Shown: positions 23,225 through 36,301, counted from the stretch's first letter. The stretch: DNA of 64,000 bases from Pterois miles (GCA_947000775.1 CAMQGK010000299.1:4229501-4293500), one strand, 5' to 3'. Numbers and translations: made by a program. The notes: generated by a model not told the origin, from the letters alone.

Positions 23225-23995
23225 TTTGTAGCCATGCTGGCACGTGGCTCTAGGGATGGTCCACCACTTTGGCCCAGACTGAAATGTCTCAGCAACTATT
23301 GGATGGATTGCGATGAAATTTTGTACTGACATTTATGGTCCCCATTGGATGAACCTTATTGACTTTGATCATCTCCTGACATTTCACCAGCACCACCCTG
23401 ACGTTCACATTTTTGTTTTTTAATAACTTGTTTCCGCAATTATTGGATGAATTGTCATAAAATTAGTTTCAGATATTCATGTCCCCCTGTGGATAGATTG
23501 TAATAACTGGTGATTCATTGTGAAGCTCAAAGTGGCCTCGGACCGTTTGGCAGTACGGCACAGCCTGTCTCCCAGCTAATCTAAAAATGGGCAAAGACGT
23601 GGAGCTGGGGCCGGTCTGGGTGGCGCAACAGAGCAGAAAGCTAGCAACTAGCGGCGTGGTACGGCATCCACCTGTCACTCAAAGCAGCAATGCCCTCATC
23701 AAGTGGAACTTTACCCCCATTTTAACATGGTAGTCTGTGGGGTTTGACTCGCTTTTGGAGCCAGCCTCAAGAACTGGCCATTCGAAGAACTGCAGTTTTT
23801 GCCACTTCCTTGTTGCCTTCATTTCTCAGAACCACAGGTTGCCGCATGGTCAAAATTCAGATTTGTCCAATAATTTCATTTATCAACAAATACCTACAAA
23901 GCCATTCCCATTAGACGCTGCTGTACTTTGTGTTTAACGCTAAATGACAAATGTCAGCATTGGTTAACATGGTAAACATACCTGTTAAACATCAA
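23225..23995 (+). repeat. Nested dispersed repeats
   Basis: The outer repeat is split. Its left part (about 23225-23500) has 'gtctcagcaactattggat', 'gcgatgaaattttgtactg' and 'gatgaattgtcataaaatt'. Its right part (about 23855-23995) has 'ttgtccaataatttcattt' and 'gctgtactttgtgttta'. Between them is a different common fish repeat with 'gggtttgactcgcttttgg' and 'ggccattcgaagaactgc'. Both are known to me as abundant teleost repeats, and the nesting shows two insertion events. Neither part codes. Confidence 0.6.
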
Positions 23996-25661
23996 CATCC
24001 ATCATCCACCCATCCCTCTCTTTTCTACTACGGGAGCCTGTTTCCCTTCACCCTGCCACAGTGAATGTCTCTAAGTAGCCTTATTAGAGTATGATGTCAG
24101 TGTTTGGAGGTTTTTGTGCTTGTACCCCCTGCAGGCGATGTCAGCCCCAGGATACGGCGAGGAGATGGCAGCTGTGTTCATCTCAAACGGTGGGGTAGCG
24201 AGCAGGCCTTCGTTGGAGGGGGTCGCAATTCATTCCCCCTGTCTTTTCTTACAATACTTTTTTTTTGGCGGGAAAGCACCAAAGACGCTTGTTTGACCCA
24301 ACTTGTGTTTCTTCGCGGGACCCCCTCCCTGAGAGAAGTGTCGCCCGCCTCCGCTCTCATACACCATGTCCACCCTGTCTTGATTGATTTTCAGTGCGCA
24401 TTTTGGAAGGGATTACAGCCATCTGCAGGCTCTTGAGGAACAAAGGGGGCTCGTCGCTCTCCTCCCTTCAGTACTTCAGAGGGATAACATAGCAGATAAA
24501 CATGCTTTTGCACCGCTCTGCACTTGTTCTCTATTCTGCCTTGACCTCTCAACCCACCCAAACTGCCCACTCAACTTTAAAGCTGACCACGTTATTCTCT
24601 CCTGCCCTCCCCCTGCTCTGTGAATAGAGGCTACTCACCAGTTTCTGCAAATTGCTCATTACAGAAAGATGAATATGAGTCAGTGCCTCATAGAAACTGT
24701 TGCACTAAAAGACTTTTACTATCACACAGATTGTTTGGTTGCAGCTTGCATTTCTCTGGCCTGAAGATACGAGTTGTGCATAGCAAGTTAGCATGTTCTC
24801 AGATAGTTCATAGTTTCCATTCGGGAATCATCACTCCCAGCTGTGCAAAGGCGTTATGGGAACAAGGAAATTATCAGCTGGGCATCTGGGATGCCAAAGT
24901 GTGGTCATGGACTTCAGGCTCACTGTCAGCTGGTGCCGAGCTGATGGAGAGGCAGCGGGATGCGCAGCCGCTGAGTCACAGGAAGAGGTGGACACACCAC
25001 TCGGCCTAATGTTTGCAGTGGGCTGGATTACCAGTATGTCACAATTATTTGTTTATGTGGAAAATAAGGCCTGATGAGATCCACAGCTGTTTGTTAATCA
25101 CTTCATACTAATCTAGTTTGTGCAGAAGCTGTGTGTCAAGTGTGTGGAGATCCACAAGAGCAGCTGTGGATCCAAGCTGTGGGAAAGTTTAGATGATGAA
25201 GCCATGAAAAGACAATTTTAGTAGAGAGAAATCCAGGTGATGGACGAGTGTGAGAAGCTGTGTTATGTACTGAGAGAGATCAGGCTATAAGACAGGAATG
25301 AAAAAGGGATTAAGTGATTACTTTAACACTGTTTTGTTTACATGAGAAACTGAAGCTAAATCACTGATGTTTTTGCAATTTTGCAGACAGAAATTATATT
25401 TTCAAGCAAAGTCAAATGTGTTGGTATAAGCCAAAATAACAGGTAAAGGATAAACCCTGATTGACACAACAATTTTGCTGCAACTTCTTTCTGTTTTGGA
25501 GATTATTGGGTTTATGAACAACAGTCTTTAAATGTGAACAACCTCAAATCCATGATAAAAATGCAAACTCAATCCACTGAGGAATATTATGTAATACAAT
25601 CGAAATCAGCAGAACAATAATAGATCTTGTGTTGCGATTGTGTCAACTGCTGTTTCCAATA
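23996..25661. other. Intergenic DNA, no gene supported
   Basis: Several 60-130-codon frames occur between 24104 and 25074 but overlap each other in different frames and show no conserved motif or splice pattern. I see no repeat family with another copy in this window. Confidence 0.4.
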
Positions 25662-26286
25662 TTAAAGCAGGGGTTGGCAGAATTTTGAAAACTAGACTTC
25701 TGCACCTCCTCATGTCTGTTTTCAGGTTTTACATAATCTAGCCTGTGACAGGAGACGTTGGCCAATCACAGGTCATTTCAGAGAGAGAGAGAGAGAGAGA
25801 GCATTCCCATTGGCTGTTCATTCAACGGAGAAAGATGTCAGTCACTCTCAGACTCCGATCAAACAGTCAAACTAGGCAGCACTGATCAAATTTGAATCAA
25901 TAATCTATTATTGTAACGACTATTTCTCACCTCAGATTTTTTCAGAAACATCTTCTGCATCAACTGTTTATCTGTAAAATGAGAAAGTTTGCTGGTGGGC
26001 GGGGCTTGGTATTTCTTCAGCTGATCTCAACATGGCTGCCTGCTCTGAAAACAATATTGATTCACCTTTGATCAGCGCTGCCTACTTTGACCATTTGATC
26101 AGCTTGGCTCTGATTGGTCGTTTTCCTCCGGTCTGTGAAATTTTGGAGATGCCAATAGGAGGAGTGAAGGACATGATTTTCTTTCAGATTACCTCTGTCT
26201 CATGGATATAGCGACCATTTTATAAAAATAACTTTTCTTAAGTCTCCGGTCTTAAGGCTCCGATCTCGCCAACTTCACCTTTAAGA
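25662..26286 (+). mobile_element. Dispersed inverted-repeat element family R2, copy 1
   Basis: The ends are TTAAAGCAGGGGTTGGCAGA on the left and 'cgccaacttcacctttaa' on the right, imperfect inverted repeats that both finish in TTAA. The body carries 'actagacttctgcacctcct', 'ttggctgttcattcaacgg' and 'gctgatctcaacatggctgc', shared with copies at 43988-44630 and 49367-49870. A (GA)n run is at about 25782-25801. It is non-coding. Confidence 0.75.
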
Positions 26287-27023
26287 TATATCCAATATTG
26301 AGGAAAAACTCTTCAAAAACTTACAAAATGAAAAATGGCAATGAATGCAAGTAGATCAGTCCAATATCAGACAGGAGTAGCGAGGACCTGTGTGCCGGGT
26401 GGGTGGGGTGTTGTTGTGCTGGACTACAAGGGAGTGTCCAGGAGCACTTTGCCCCCGGCTGTGCTCTCATCTCTGGAGCTTTGTCTCCGGCCACTTCCCT
26501 CAAACTCCCCCAGGGGCTGACGGAAGTCCACACCCGACCACTCTCTCTCCTGTCGCTTCGGATTCCCCTTTCCTGAGTGCTTCCCGCATTGCCATGTCCA
26601 TACCTCACCTCAGCAACACAACAGGACAGAATAAAGAAAGGAGTGGGGTGGACAGGGGGAAGGAGGACTTATTGTGTGTCTGCAGCGCTCTGCAAAACAA
26701 ATGAAAGTCACTGATAGCATCAGAGTGTGCAATCATCAGTTGTTTTTGGATTGTAGGCTGTGCGTGTATTTCAGCAGCACTAACTGCAGTAGCTTTTATT
26801 TAGCAAATGCAAAGCTAAACTGTCACTGTGGCTACACTGACATTAATACTACAGTTTTGGGGTTCAAGCTGGGGTCACAAAGAAGTGACAACAATGCAGG
26901 AAGTTGAGCTTTGTCAAAATGTCACTTGATGTATTAGTTGTTGGAGTATAATTTGAGCACTCTTTGTTTTGGCTTATCAGCCCTGCAGCAGTAACCTCAG
27001 ATGTACTGGAGGGGAGGGGGCCG

Positions 27024-27026
<3 letters not shown>
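26287..27026. other. Intergenic DNA, no feature recognised
   Basis: The segment is GC-rich around 26380-26570 with overlapping open frames on both strands and no family motif. I found nothing else. Confidence 0.4.

Positions 27027-27116
<90 letters not shown>
27027..27116 (+). repeat. (GT)n microsatellite, about 45 units
   Basis: Ninety bases of uninterrupted GT make this the longest pure dinucleotide tract in the window. It produces meaningless Val-Cys open frames in several registers. Confidence 0.97.
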
Positions 27117-27120
<4 letters not shown>

Positions 27121-29580
27121 AGGGCCGAGCAGCTCGGGGCCCCCAGCTATACGGGATGTTTTAAAGGAGCACTGAGGCAGTAAATAGCTGGGGAGGCTGG
27201 AGGTTCACTCACGAACTACTGATGCGGTGGCGAGCCAGTGTCAGGGTTTCTATGGGAGATAGCTCGCCAGACACGGAAGGCATGTAGAGCTTTTGTGAAT
27301 TTTTTTTTCCCATTTAACCTAAACACCATGTAAATTCCCCAGCTGCTCTTTTTCAAGCGGATTTACTGCGTGCAGTAAATCTGAGATTTTACTGAGGTGT
27401 GTGCATGTACATGTTTCTGCAGAATTTTGCAAGGAGGAGAAACAGGTGGTGAATTTATCATAGAGGATCAGTAATATGGGGGTTTCTGTATTATCTACCA
27501 TGCAGCTCCTGGGTAACAGATATGGTCTGTAATGTTTTAGTTAAGATGCTGTTCAGGTTGGAAACAAACTTTTGCTCCAGTCTGAGTGTCTTAGTGGAAA
27601 AGAGATTTGGTTTGATTGTGTCCTCACGCACACGCACTCAGGATAAAGCGAGCGACTGCGTGGCACCTCAGCTCAGCCGAGTCTGCCACGCCGCTCCCTT
27701 AATGGCAATTTATTGCTTCCTGAATCCTGAAAATGGGAGGCTGAGGACAACAGAATTCCAATCGCTATTTTCTACCTCCTTCCCCGACCGAGCGGCCTCA
27801 GGGTCCTGAACACTCCTTAAATCTTTTCGGCCTTTTAGGCCTCTTGCTCTCGCGGGCACGCACGCCGTTTGTTCTTAGCTTTCATGGATCTGATTCATGG
27901 GTACTTGAAGTGACTTATGTCTGAGAAAAGTTAACCATGCTAGAAACCTTTGGACCCAAATACTATAGTGTAAGTTAAACTGTGTTGATGTGTTAGGAGA
28001 TAAATGATTGATCCAGCTGCATAATGTTTGTGGAGCATGAAATGAGTTCAAAGTGAATATATGACAAAAGCAGATAAGTGTTTTCTCACAGTATATTTTA
28101 ATAACACAGACAAACACAAAAATAATCCACAATACTGAGACAATGTTGTTTTTACACAGATTTTTTTTTTCATGCTGTTGTTTCTAGAATTTCTTATTAA
28201 CATATTTACATTCTATTAACATATAAATTCACATAAAAATAAACAGCAAAAAATGGCAGTGTACACATTTAAGACATACCGCTCCAGCACATGGCGGTAA
28301 TTTGGTATGAACCTCTCCTCTTGTTGATATAGTGCACATTAGATATGAAATAATGTTACAGACAAGAATTTTATACATTAGATGCATATTTTTGTGTGTT
28401 TTTCTGGAGCTAGCCTTGTCCAGTGTAATCCACCAAATGCTGGTTAGAGGATTTTTTTTCCATCCATACCATCACGTTTATATCATAGAGCAACACTGGA
28501 CTTCGGTTGTGAATGGCTGTTGTCGTCAGTTTTATGAACATTGCTGATTATGTACAGGTGAATATCTTGTGTAATAATACCAGCAGAGAGCAGTGAATGA
28601 CTTGACGACAACAAAACGTATAACTGCTTTGGCAACACTGCTGCAATTCCATTCCCAACATGGTTTTAAAAGTCAAATTAGTTCAATTTTGCAGAAATAT
28701 TGCATGACTACTGAAATGTACTGTAATACAGGCCTCCTTAAAAGCCTGCGTCTCCTTTACAGAAGTAAAATCTCAGAGTTGGCTAGCATATAAAAGTGCT
28801 CTCAGCACTAGTTTGAGCTGTGAAAGCTGCTCAGGTAGCCTTTAGCTTTGTGTCACTACTGTATGTGCTCACATCATCTGTACATATATTAAATTCTCAA
28901 TCGCTCCGCTATGCTACATATAGTTGCTTTTTATTTGGTTTTCAGTGCTTGCAGCATCACACTTTCCAGATCATTCCCTTTCCTTGTATCAGTGCAAAAA
29001 ATATATATTTTAACATTAACAATCTCCTTAATAATAGTAACACTGCAGATGACCCCAGTACAGGGGTAGCCAGCAAAACATCCCTTTCCCATGGCCTGAC
29101 GTTTTTGAACAAAAGGTATTTTCTCAATGGGATACCAAGGCAGTAAGCTTCCTTTAGAACTTTTCATAAATTTTCCTGAGTTTCAAAGCAATGACTCTCA
29201 ATAGGCCTGAATTAATGGCTTGACTTAATTTATCCCAAATGGAAAGCTTTTCAGTGGATTTTCTCTGAACCTGCATAATGGCGTCGCTGCGTGTAAATGT
29301 GACTGTCCAACACCAAATGCTTCATTTCAACCACGTCCCTTGCGTCACAACCAGGTTCTTTCTGACCCGGTGACTGCATATTGCACTGAAATGGTGCTGG
29401 GAAAAGTCCATTTCACTCCTCAGACCTTTTGGGAAGTCGTCGGTGGCGCTATGGCTGCGTCAAACAACGGTTGCGCGCCCGGCTTCTTCCAAAACATGGA
29501 ACAGGTTTGTCCATGAGTTTGGCCTGGCTTTCAGTACGGCCTCGACTCTGAGCGGTAGACAAGCTGCTGCAGAATTTAAC
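27117..29580. other. Intergenic region and likely metrn 3'UTR
   Basis: The right part of this interval must contain the metrn 3'UTR on the minus strand. A minus-strand AATAAA (TTTATT at 28930-28935) is one candidate signal about 650 bases past the stop. The rest has short chance frames only. No RNA gene or repeated family is recognised. Confidence 0.4.
28930..28935 (-). terminator. Candidate polyadenylation signal of metrn
   Basis: TTTATT on the plus strand is AATAAA on the minus strand, about 650 bases downstream of the metrn stop. It is only a candidate. Confidence 0.3.
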
Positions 29581-32500
29581 TCAGTCCACAGGCAGCTCAC
29601 AGGGTATCTGCTGGGCTGCTTTGGCTATTGTGTAAGCCCGCTGGAAGTCTTTGTAGCGGGGAGCGCAGCCCAACCAGGCCTCCCCAAAGTGGACCCGGCC
29701 GGTGAAGAGAAAGCTGCCGGGCCCCGGTTTGACCCCGCACTGCAGCAGAGTCCTGACCTCGCCCTGGCTGGTCAGGCGACTGTTGCCAGTGAACAGGGCG
29801 TACTTTTGACGAAACACTCGGGTGGCGCTGACCTTGATCACCGCCGCTCGTAGGTTATCGTCTTCCACCACTGATCGGATGTTGCCTCGCACGACTGTGG
29901 ATAAACAGGACATTTTAGGTTCATTTCTGCAGAAAATTTTGTTTTTATTAACTTCAAATGTTTTGCTGTTTTTGTCATGTTTAGTGATTCTTCCTTGACC
30001 GCCAACTGATGGCAAAAGCTGTGTGAAGGCCTGAGCTTGCTCACTAATCCCTCTAACTTTTGTTGCCATCTGAACTTCTCCTCAGTGCCTTTACAGCTCA
30101 ATCAGAGGCCTGCAGATTAGTCCACTGGTCCCTCTTATGGAGGGGGGCGATGTCAGGATTAGTCCACTACAGTGCCTCCAGTAGGGGTTCCTGTGTGTGT
30201 TGGGGGTTGCAGGGAGCTGCTGTTTCACCTTTAACCTTTGCACTTTTGAGAGGAGAGGATTTGGAGGCACCGGGGTGCTCTGCCTTTAAACCGATTTGTA
30301 GATCCTGACAAGAAGTCATTATTTTGCTGCTAGGCCGTTTCGGTGGTATGGTTTAATTTGTTAATCTGGGGCTGAACTAGAAGGGTGGATTTCTGAATGA
30401 CAATGACATTTCATTCCTGGTTATCTGGGTTATATTAGGAGCAATTTGTTATATCAGGTAACTTACCAAAGTCACTGGTGCAAACGGCCATCAGAATCTC
30501 AGTGTTGTTGCAGGGTCTGCAGGCCTCTGGAGAGCGTAGGAAAGAGAGCGGGAGAGTCAGTTGGTGACCTCATGTAACTCTAGAAAAACACCTATATGCA
30601 AATACTTATACTGAGCCAAAATCAAAGGCCGCATTTCCAGATCACACGCACAGTAATGCGAGATGTGAATTTGGACCTAAACCTCTGGGCAAAGACGAGC
30701 AACAAAGGAAAGACCAACCGCTGCGTTCTAACAGACAGCTGCTACTTTTACAGTTGGCGGAGGAGGACCGGTGGAGCTTTAAGGTGCGAGGCTCTTCCAC
30801 CCCAGACGATTTAAAGGCCAGATGAAGTGCCCCCCCCCCAAACCTTAAAGCCTTTCAGGGTGTCTACAGTCACACCTCATCAAAGCCTGCTAGACAGGGG
30901 CTGAGGAGAGGGAGTGGGGGCCGACTTCAAAGATATTTTTTATAAAGGAGCACAATCGCACTTCCCCAAAAAAAATGCTTTCTTTCCTTTCTCATAACTT
31001 TGATGGGAAAAAAAACTAAAAATACAGTGCACCTTACTTAACAGGATTTGTGATGGCCACAAAAAAATTGAAACCAGCAAAGCTCTGTCTGTCTGCATCG
31101 ACTGAACTGTGGGTAGAAAGAAAAAAAAAAAAAGTCCTGGCATTTTTTAAAGTTCTCCTTGTGGTTCTTTGGAGGCCCCTTTGCCCACCCCACACATTCT
31201 CCTCCTCAGTGAAAACCTCTTGATAAATGAGATTCCTTCCTCTCGAGTCCACAGCAAACCCCCTTCCAAGCCTAATCAGTGTGTGTGTGGGAGGGGGAGT
31301 GTACTCCTACAGACAAGTCTCCCCACAGAGAGGCAGCTCAACAAAAGCGGGGAGCATCTCAGCTGGGCAGAGGCCTCCCTGTCGCCTAGGCGACGGCAGT
31401 AATCCCAGAATACTCATGCGGCACCCATTCAAAGGGCTCTGGACTCTGGAGAAAGCCCCCACATACTGTGCTTTTGTCCCCCCCCTCTCCCCACTCCACG
31501 GCTCTCCTTCTCCTACTCCAAACCAGCACGCCTCTGGGGAAAGTTTGGCCACTTCCTCCTCTCTGCACTCTGCTGTGGAAAGTCCAAGCAGCCCACAGAG
31601 GCCTGTTATGAATTATGAATCATCTACAGGGAGGATTTGATGGTCTATAATGTCATCACTGGTGGGTTAAAACCTTGCATCCCCCAAACCTTTCAGGAAG
31701 TAAGAAAGAGGACTTTGACCACAGTTTTGTTTCTTTTTTAATTTCTTTCAATAAAGAGAAACATAAATAAGATCATTGATGGACTGAGAGAGTTGAGAAT
31801 TACATTATAAGGACTCGCCAAAAGTTCACCAGTTTATAAGGGAGAAAACATTTCAGTGTCTCCTTAGTTGAACTCAAGTGGTCCCACTCAAACCAACATG
31901 GCTGACTAATGCCTCTCTGACTCACCTTCACTGCTGATGGGGTTGGAGTCCAGCGACAGGCGAGCGGTCCAGTCCCCCCTCAGCTCATAGCGAAACGAGG
32001 CGATCCTCCTGCTGATGTCCTGATGAGGTGTAGCCTGCAGGAAGAGAGCCACCTTCTCTCCGGGCAGCCGGCTGAAGCAGCGCACCCTCGGCGGCGGAGA
32101 CGACTCCAGGCGGTCCCCCACCAGGAGCTCCAGGACCCCGTCCCTCTCCAGGTACAGCTGGGCCCCGTGGAACTGCTCCGAGGGCTTGACGCAGGCCGTG
32201 ATGAGGCCCGAGCTGCTGCCGCCGGGCCCCACCGCCACGGAGGGCAGGCGGGGCGAGAGGGTGAGGCGCAGGGCCCCTTTGGGATACAGCCAGTCCAGCG
32301 TGCCCTCGGAGCAGTGGAGGGAGATCTGCTCCACGCTGCCCTGCTGCTGGGACAAACCACTGTGAGGAGGAAAAAAGAGGGAGGAAAGGTTAAATAAAGG
32401 TTTCTGTGTTATTTTTCCAGGCAAGAGTTGATCTTAAATCAAGAATGAACAACATCATCATCATCTTTATTGAAATAGCTGCACTGATTTGCAGATGTTG

Positions 32501-33124
32501 CTGCAATGTGAGCCCTGCAACAGGCAACTTAAATAAACTTTTCATAATAAATGAGATGAAACAGAAGAAAAAAATATTAGTAGAACTTTAGTTGATCGAG
32601 ACACACTGAGAGAAGGCGCCACCTACTGGCAGCCTGTGGTAGCTGGTCCCACTTTCAGGATCTTAAGGGCCAAACTTCTCTAAAAACTCAAAGTCCTCTG
32701 CAGGTATTTTAACAATATATCTATAATTTATATTTATAATGAAACTACCCTTTAACAAGTCCATGCACCACATGTTTTTTCCACCAAGTATCAGCATTAA
32801 TCCTCCAGTCTCCTGTCTGTCTGGACCCCCCATGCCTCCTGCAGACAGCCCGGAGGCGCGATCGCAGCAGAGCTCTAGAAACATTTTCTCTGCACCCTGA
32901 TGGCAAGTCTCAACATGCTGCATCCAAACAAACACTGCCCTTTACTAGAGAGACAACCGTAGCATCTTTGAGTGCCCATTGCAAATGCAGATGTTATAAA
33001 TAGATAGAAATACTTGCCTGCCTCTCCAGCTGCACTGGTCTTCAGAATAGTTTGAAAAAGCCGCGTCAAAAATGGCAAAAAGTAGAATCCAAATTGCGTT
33101 AATCCAAACCCCCCAAACAGGCAT
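29581..33124 (-). CDS. metrn: Meteorin (secreted neurotrophic factor)
   Basis: Four minus-strand exons give 304 residues: 33124-33018 (start ATG), 32359-31926, 30526-30467 and 29894-29581 (stop TGA), 915 nt in one frame. The protein opens with a hydrophobic signal peptide (about residues 1-24, GVWINAIWILLFAIFDAAFS), followed by YSEDQCSWRGSGLSQQ, SVEQISLHCSEGTLDWLYP, FLQATPHQDISRRIASFRYE, ACRPCNNTEILMAVCTSDF and GCAPRYKDFQRAY. These match METRN better than METRNL. I count ten cysteines, the number expected for the family's disulphides. Meteorin is a secreted protein acting in glial differentiation and axon growth. Intron 1 uses a GC donor (gcaagt at 33017), required to restore the conserved CSWRGSGL. 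Exon 2 is strongly GC-rich, which also creates an antisense open frame. It is convergent with ccdc78, as METRN and CCDC78 are in human. Confidence 0.94.
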
Positions 33125-34019
33125 TTTCGACAGAGGATGATGCAAATATATATAAAAAAAAATGTTAGAAAATGAGTATCCCAAACTCTGCGAGTAAAAT
33201 TCCTCTATAAAACAGATCTGGCTCTATCTCTGATATCCTCCATAGTTTAGTGTCCTCTTACCCTGATGTGTAAGATAAGAGATTACCGCTAAACCTGCTC
33301 TACTCTGTCTGGTCTCTGCGGGCTGCTGTGCGTCAGGAGGACGCGGAGCTCTGAAGTTATTCCCCCTCGAGAAACTTCACGGACCAATCAGAGGCCGAGC
33401 AGTGAAACTTTAAACCACTCACACGGGGGAGGGGGAGGGACGTCTGACCTGCAGGATGAGTAACACCATGCATATGCAACAGTAAACCAAGGCTCAATTC
33501 ACTATTGTGTTTGACATGTCTGCAGAGAAAATACTAATTAACTGACACGCTGAGCGAGTTTAAAGAAATATTCAGTTTATTTTATTACTCGTGATTTATT
33601 TCCTTTTATCTCACATTACTGGAATTGGTTTTTATTTACCTTATTATTAAATGTATTGTTTTATATGTTTTTAATTTTAATTCATTGCCTCATGTGAACC
33701 ACTTTGTAACTTGTAACTCTATGAATAGATTAAGAGTATTTAAAGATGCCCTCCAGATATGTTTTAAGACAAAACTACTGTGCGTTTAATAATAATGCAG
33801 TAATAATAATGTACCTTGTATGTAGGGATTGGCAACATGATATATGTTTTATTTTTCACTATGTGAAGCACTTTCTAACTTGAAAAGTGCTCTATGAATA
33901 GATTATTAACATTATTATATAATTATGATCTAAAGACCCCTTCCGGATATATTTTAATACAGTTAAAATCAATGTGTATTGAATAGCAATGTAGTAATAA
34001 TAATAATGTACCTGATATG
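33125..34019. other. metrn upstream region
   Basis: This holds the metrn promoter and 5'UTR on the minus strand. A T-rich run followed by TATATATA-like sequence lies at about 33145-33170, but I cannot define a start site. The rest is AT-rich, with two loosely similar stretches at 33690-33720 and 33855-33900 ('gtgaaccactttgtaact' / 'gtgaagcactttctaact') that look like an old local duplication. Confidence 0.35.
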
Positions 34020-34315
34020 TAGGGCTGGGCAACATGACGATACATATCCATATATAAATGTCAATCGTATATATTTTTCTATGTTGTTTCTATTGGGATA
34101 CTATTTATAATTTCACTTAAAACTTTCATTCAAGTTCTTGAAGTATGTAAAGTAAGTATGTGAAGTGAACTAAGTATGTAATTCACACCAGGTGTATATA
34201 AAAATAGCTTTTACCATGTGGTTATTTCATATAGGCGGTTTTTATATATATTGTTATCAAGATATGAAATGATCAATAGTGCAATAGAAGATTTTGACCA
34301 TATCATTCAGCCCTA
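34020..34315. mobile_element. Short inverted-repeat element (hAT-like MITE)
   Basis: The ends are TAGGGCTGGGCAACATGACG on the left and 'ccatatcattcagccctag' on the right, inverted to each other. The flanks CTGATATG and GTGATACG look like a diverged 8-bp target duplication, the size made by hAT transposases. It contains AT-rich 'atatata' text and no ORF. The family is recalled as common in teleosts. Confidence 0.7.
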
Positions 34316-35643
34316 GTGATACGTTACGTTAAATCAACCAATTAATGAACCAATCAAATATGTAACCTATTCCTCCTTTAAAAAATCCAGATTTGACACA
34401 AGTCACAAAGCCGTACTCATACACACTAAAAACTTAAACTGAGATTCAAGGTGATCACAGAGAAACTTTCTGTTGTTCAGCAGATTAATGTGAAAACAGT
34501 GCAATTTTGCCAGATTGGGCTGGTTTCCACCTAGTTTGGCTACTTTTGATAAAATGGGTTGGGGAAAATAGCGTTGGGCTTGTAGATTAAATCTGGGCTG
34601 CTTTTGTCAACATCTGGTATGGTTTTGCAAATATTGTGAAAATGATATTACCAAACAAGCTGTTGTCAAAAACACTTACAAAATCCAATTAAGCTTTCTT
34701 GTGTCCACTCAGTTATATTATTGACTCATTTAATTTGAGAAATATTTGATGACATGAGTTGTATTCAATCGTTTTTAGGGATAGCGGAGGACCTCACATG
34801 GCAATATATGTATTTGGCTGTCTGACTGCACTTTTTGGTTGCAATAGCCAAGTTATCTAACATCTTTATCTTTACTTATTTAATGCAGGTTTGAAGCTTT
34901 GTATGCTTATGATGTGTTTTCCATTGCGCATGTAATGGTTTTACAGAGGTTTCTGACAAGGTTATGATTTGGGCTGTTTTTTTATTGAATTGGGCGGGTT
35001 TTAAGTTGTGATTGGGCTGGAAACTGTCAATCTGATCTGGCAACACTGAAATAATGGTCATTCTTGTGAAGCTCAAACATCCCGAGTGATGCAAAACACA
35101 TTTATGAGTGGAAGGAGACTTTAATTACACCGTAAAATGCTTTATGATGCAGCGTTTTATAGCAGAGAAATCTTGGTTTTCAGCATACTCTATAACTTGT
35201 CCTTCATAACCAATCTCTGTTGAAGTCCTGGCTGCTAGACTTTGATAAACACAAAGAAAATCCTTGTTGTAATTATAATGAATTGCCTTTTTTAACATCC
35301 CAAATCCACTGAGCTTATAATGAAGCCTTTTGTGGATCATTCTACAACACTGGCCATTTCAAAGACCTCTGAAATGTTAGAGTATCTTCATGAGACTAAA
35401 TCAAATGTAAAAGAGGACTCATAAAGCAGTGGTCACAGTTCACTACCCTCATTTTCAGACGCACCATAGACCTATATGATGGTGCTGATGATGATGATGA
35501 AGGTTTTGCCTCCTCTGGTTGTCGTGCCCTCTGCCCTTTACCCCGCTGGGCTTCTCTTTCATGTTGTGGTATTTATAACCAAATCAAATATTCTTTTGTA
35601 CTAACACTGCTATCCATCTCCCCAAGCCACTGACTTTCCGTGC

Positions 35644-35698
<55 letters not shown>

Positions 35699-36301
35699 TG
35701 TGTGCATGATGAACGTCTAGGCCCCTCCGATGGAGTTATGACAAGGCCTCAGACCAACACAAAGGCACATGTGCAGAAATCCAGCTGCTTTATTGTCTGT
35801 GGCAGGACGGAGCTTTGTTTTCTGCAGGACGTTTCAAAGCAGCAGAGTTTAAAGTGCGTAGCGAACGCGCGGGGGGGTTGACCCAGTCAAAGACAAATGA
35901 ATACATTAATACCTAAACTTAGTTCTGGACGTCACAAATGTGTCATAGCGTCCACGTGTGCACAGTGTATTCAGACATGGACAGTCAGATCTACACACTT
36001 TGTCAGACACATCAGCGTACATGTATTCATGCGCGTGTCCATTAAAACAATAGCACCCACATGCTTTGTGACCCCGGCATGACCTGAACCACAGCAGCAT
36101 ATTCAATGCTTTCATGTGGCGTGTGTGTGTGTATATAATGCACTGCTACAGTTCAAACAGATAAAACTCATTTGATGTGGTAATCAACTGTTGTATAACA
36201 ACTTAAAGTTGTATTCCCATTCTTAGTTAATGAGAGTTTTTAGTACCCAAAAAAGTTGTGGGGTATGGGATGGAAATTTAGAAAAAAGTGTGTGTAGACA
36301 T
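34316..36301. other. Intergenic DNA with a compound microsatellite
   Basis: No gene is supported. A compound (TG)n(CGTG)n tract lies at 35645-35704 (separate entry). Chance frames at 34876-35340 have no motif. Confidence 0.4.
35645..35704 (+). repeat. Compound (TG)18(CGTG)6 microsatellite
   Basis: A TG run changes sharply to CGTG units at about 35681. Alternating purine-pyrimidine tracts of this kind can adopt Z-DNA, and the CG-containing half is the stronger former; this is general knowledge, not observed here. Confidence 0.9.

Noticed and set aside
24104..25074. Cluster of 60-130-codon plus-strand frames that might be exons of a gene
   Set aside because: Frames overlap in different registers, no conserved block is recognisable and splice sites do not join them sensibly.
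27001..27183. Val-Cys repeat proteins in several overlapping frames
   Set aside because: They are pure translation of the (GT)45 microsatellite; every register is open.
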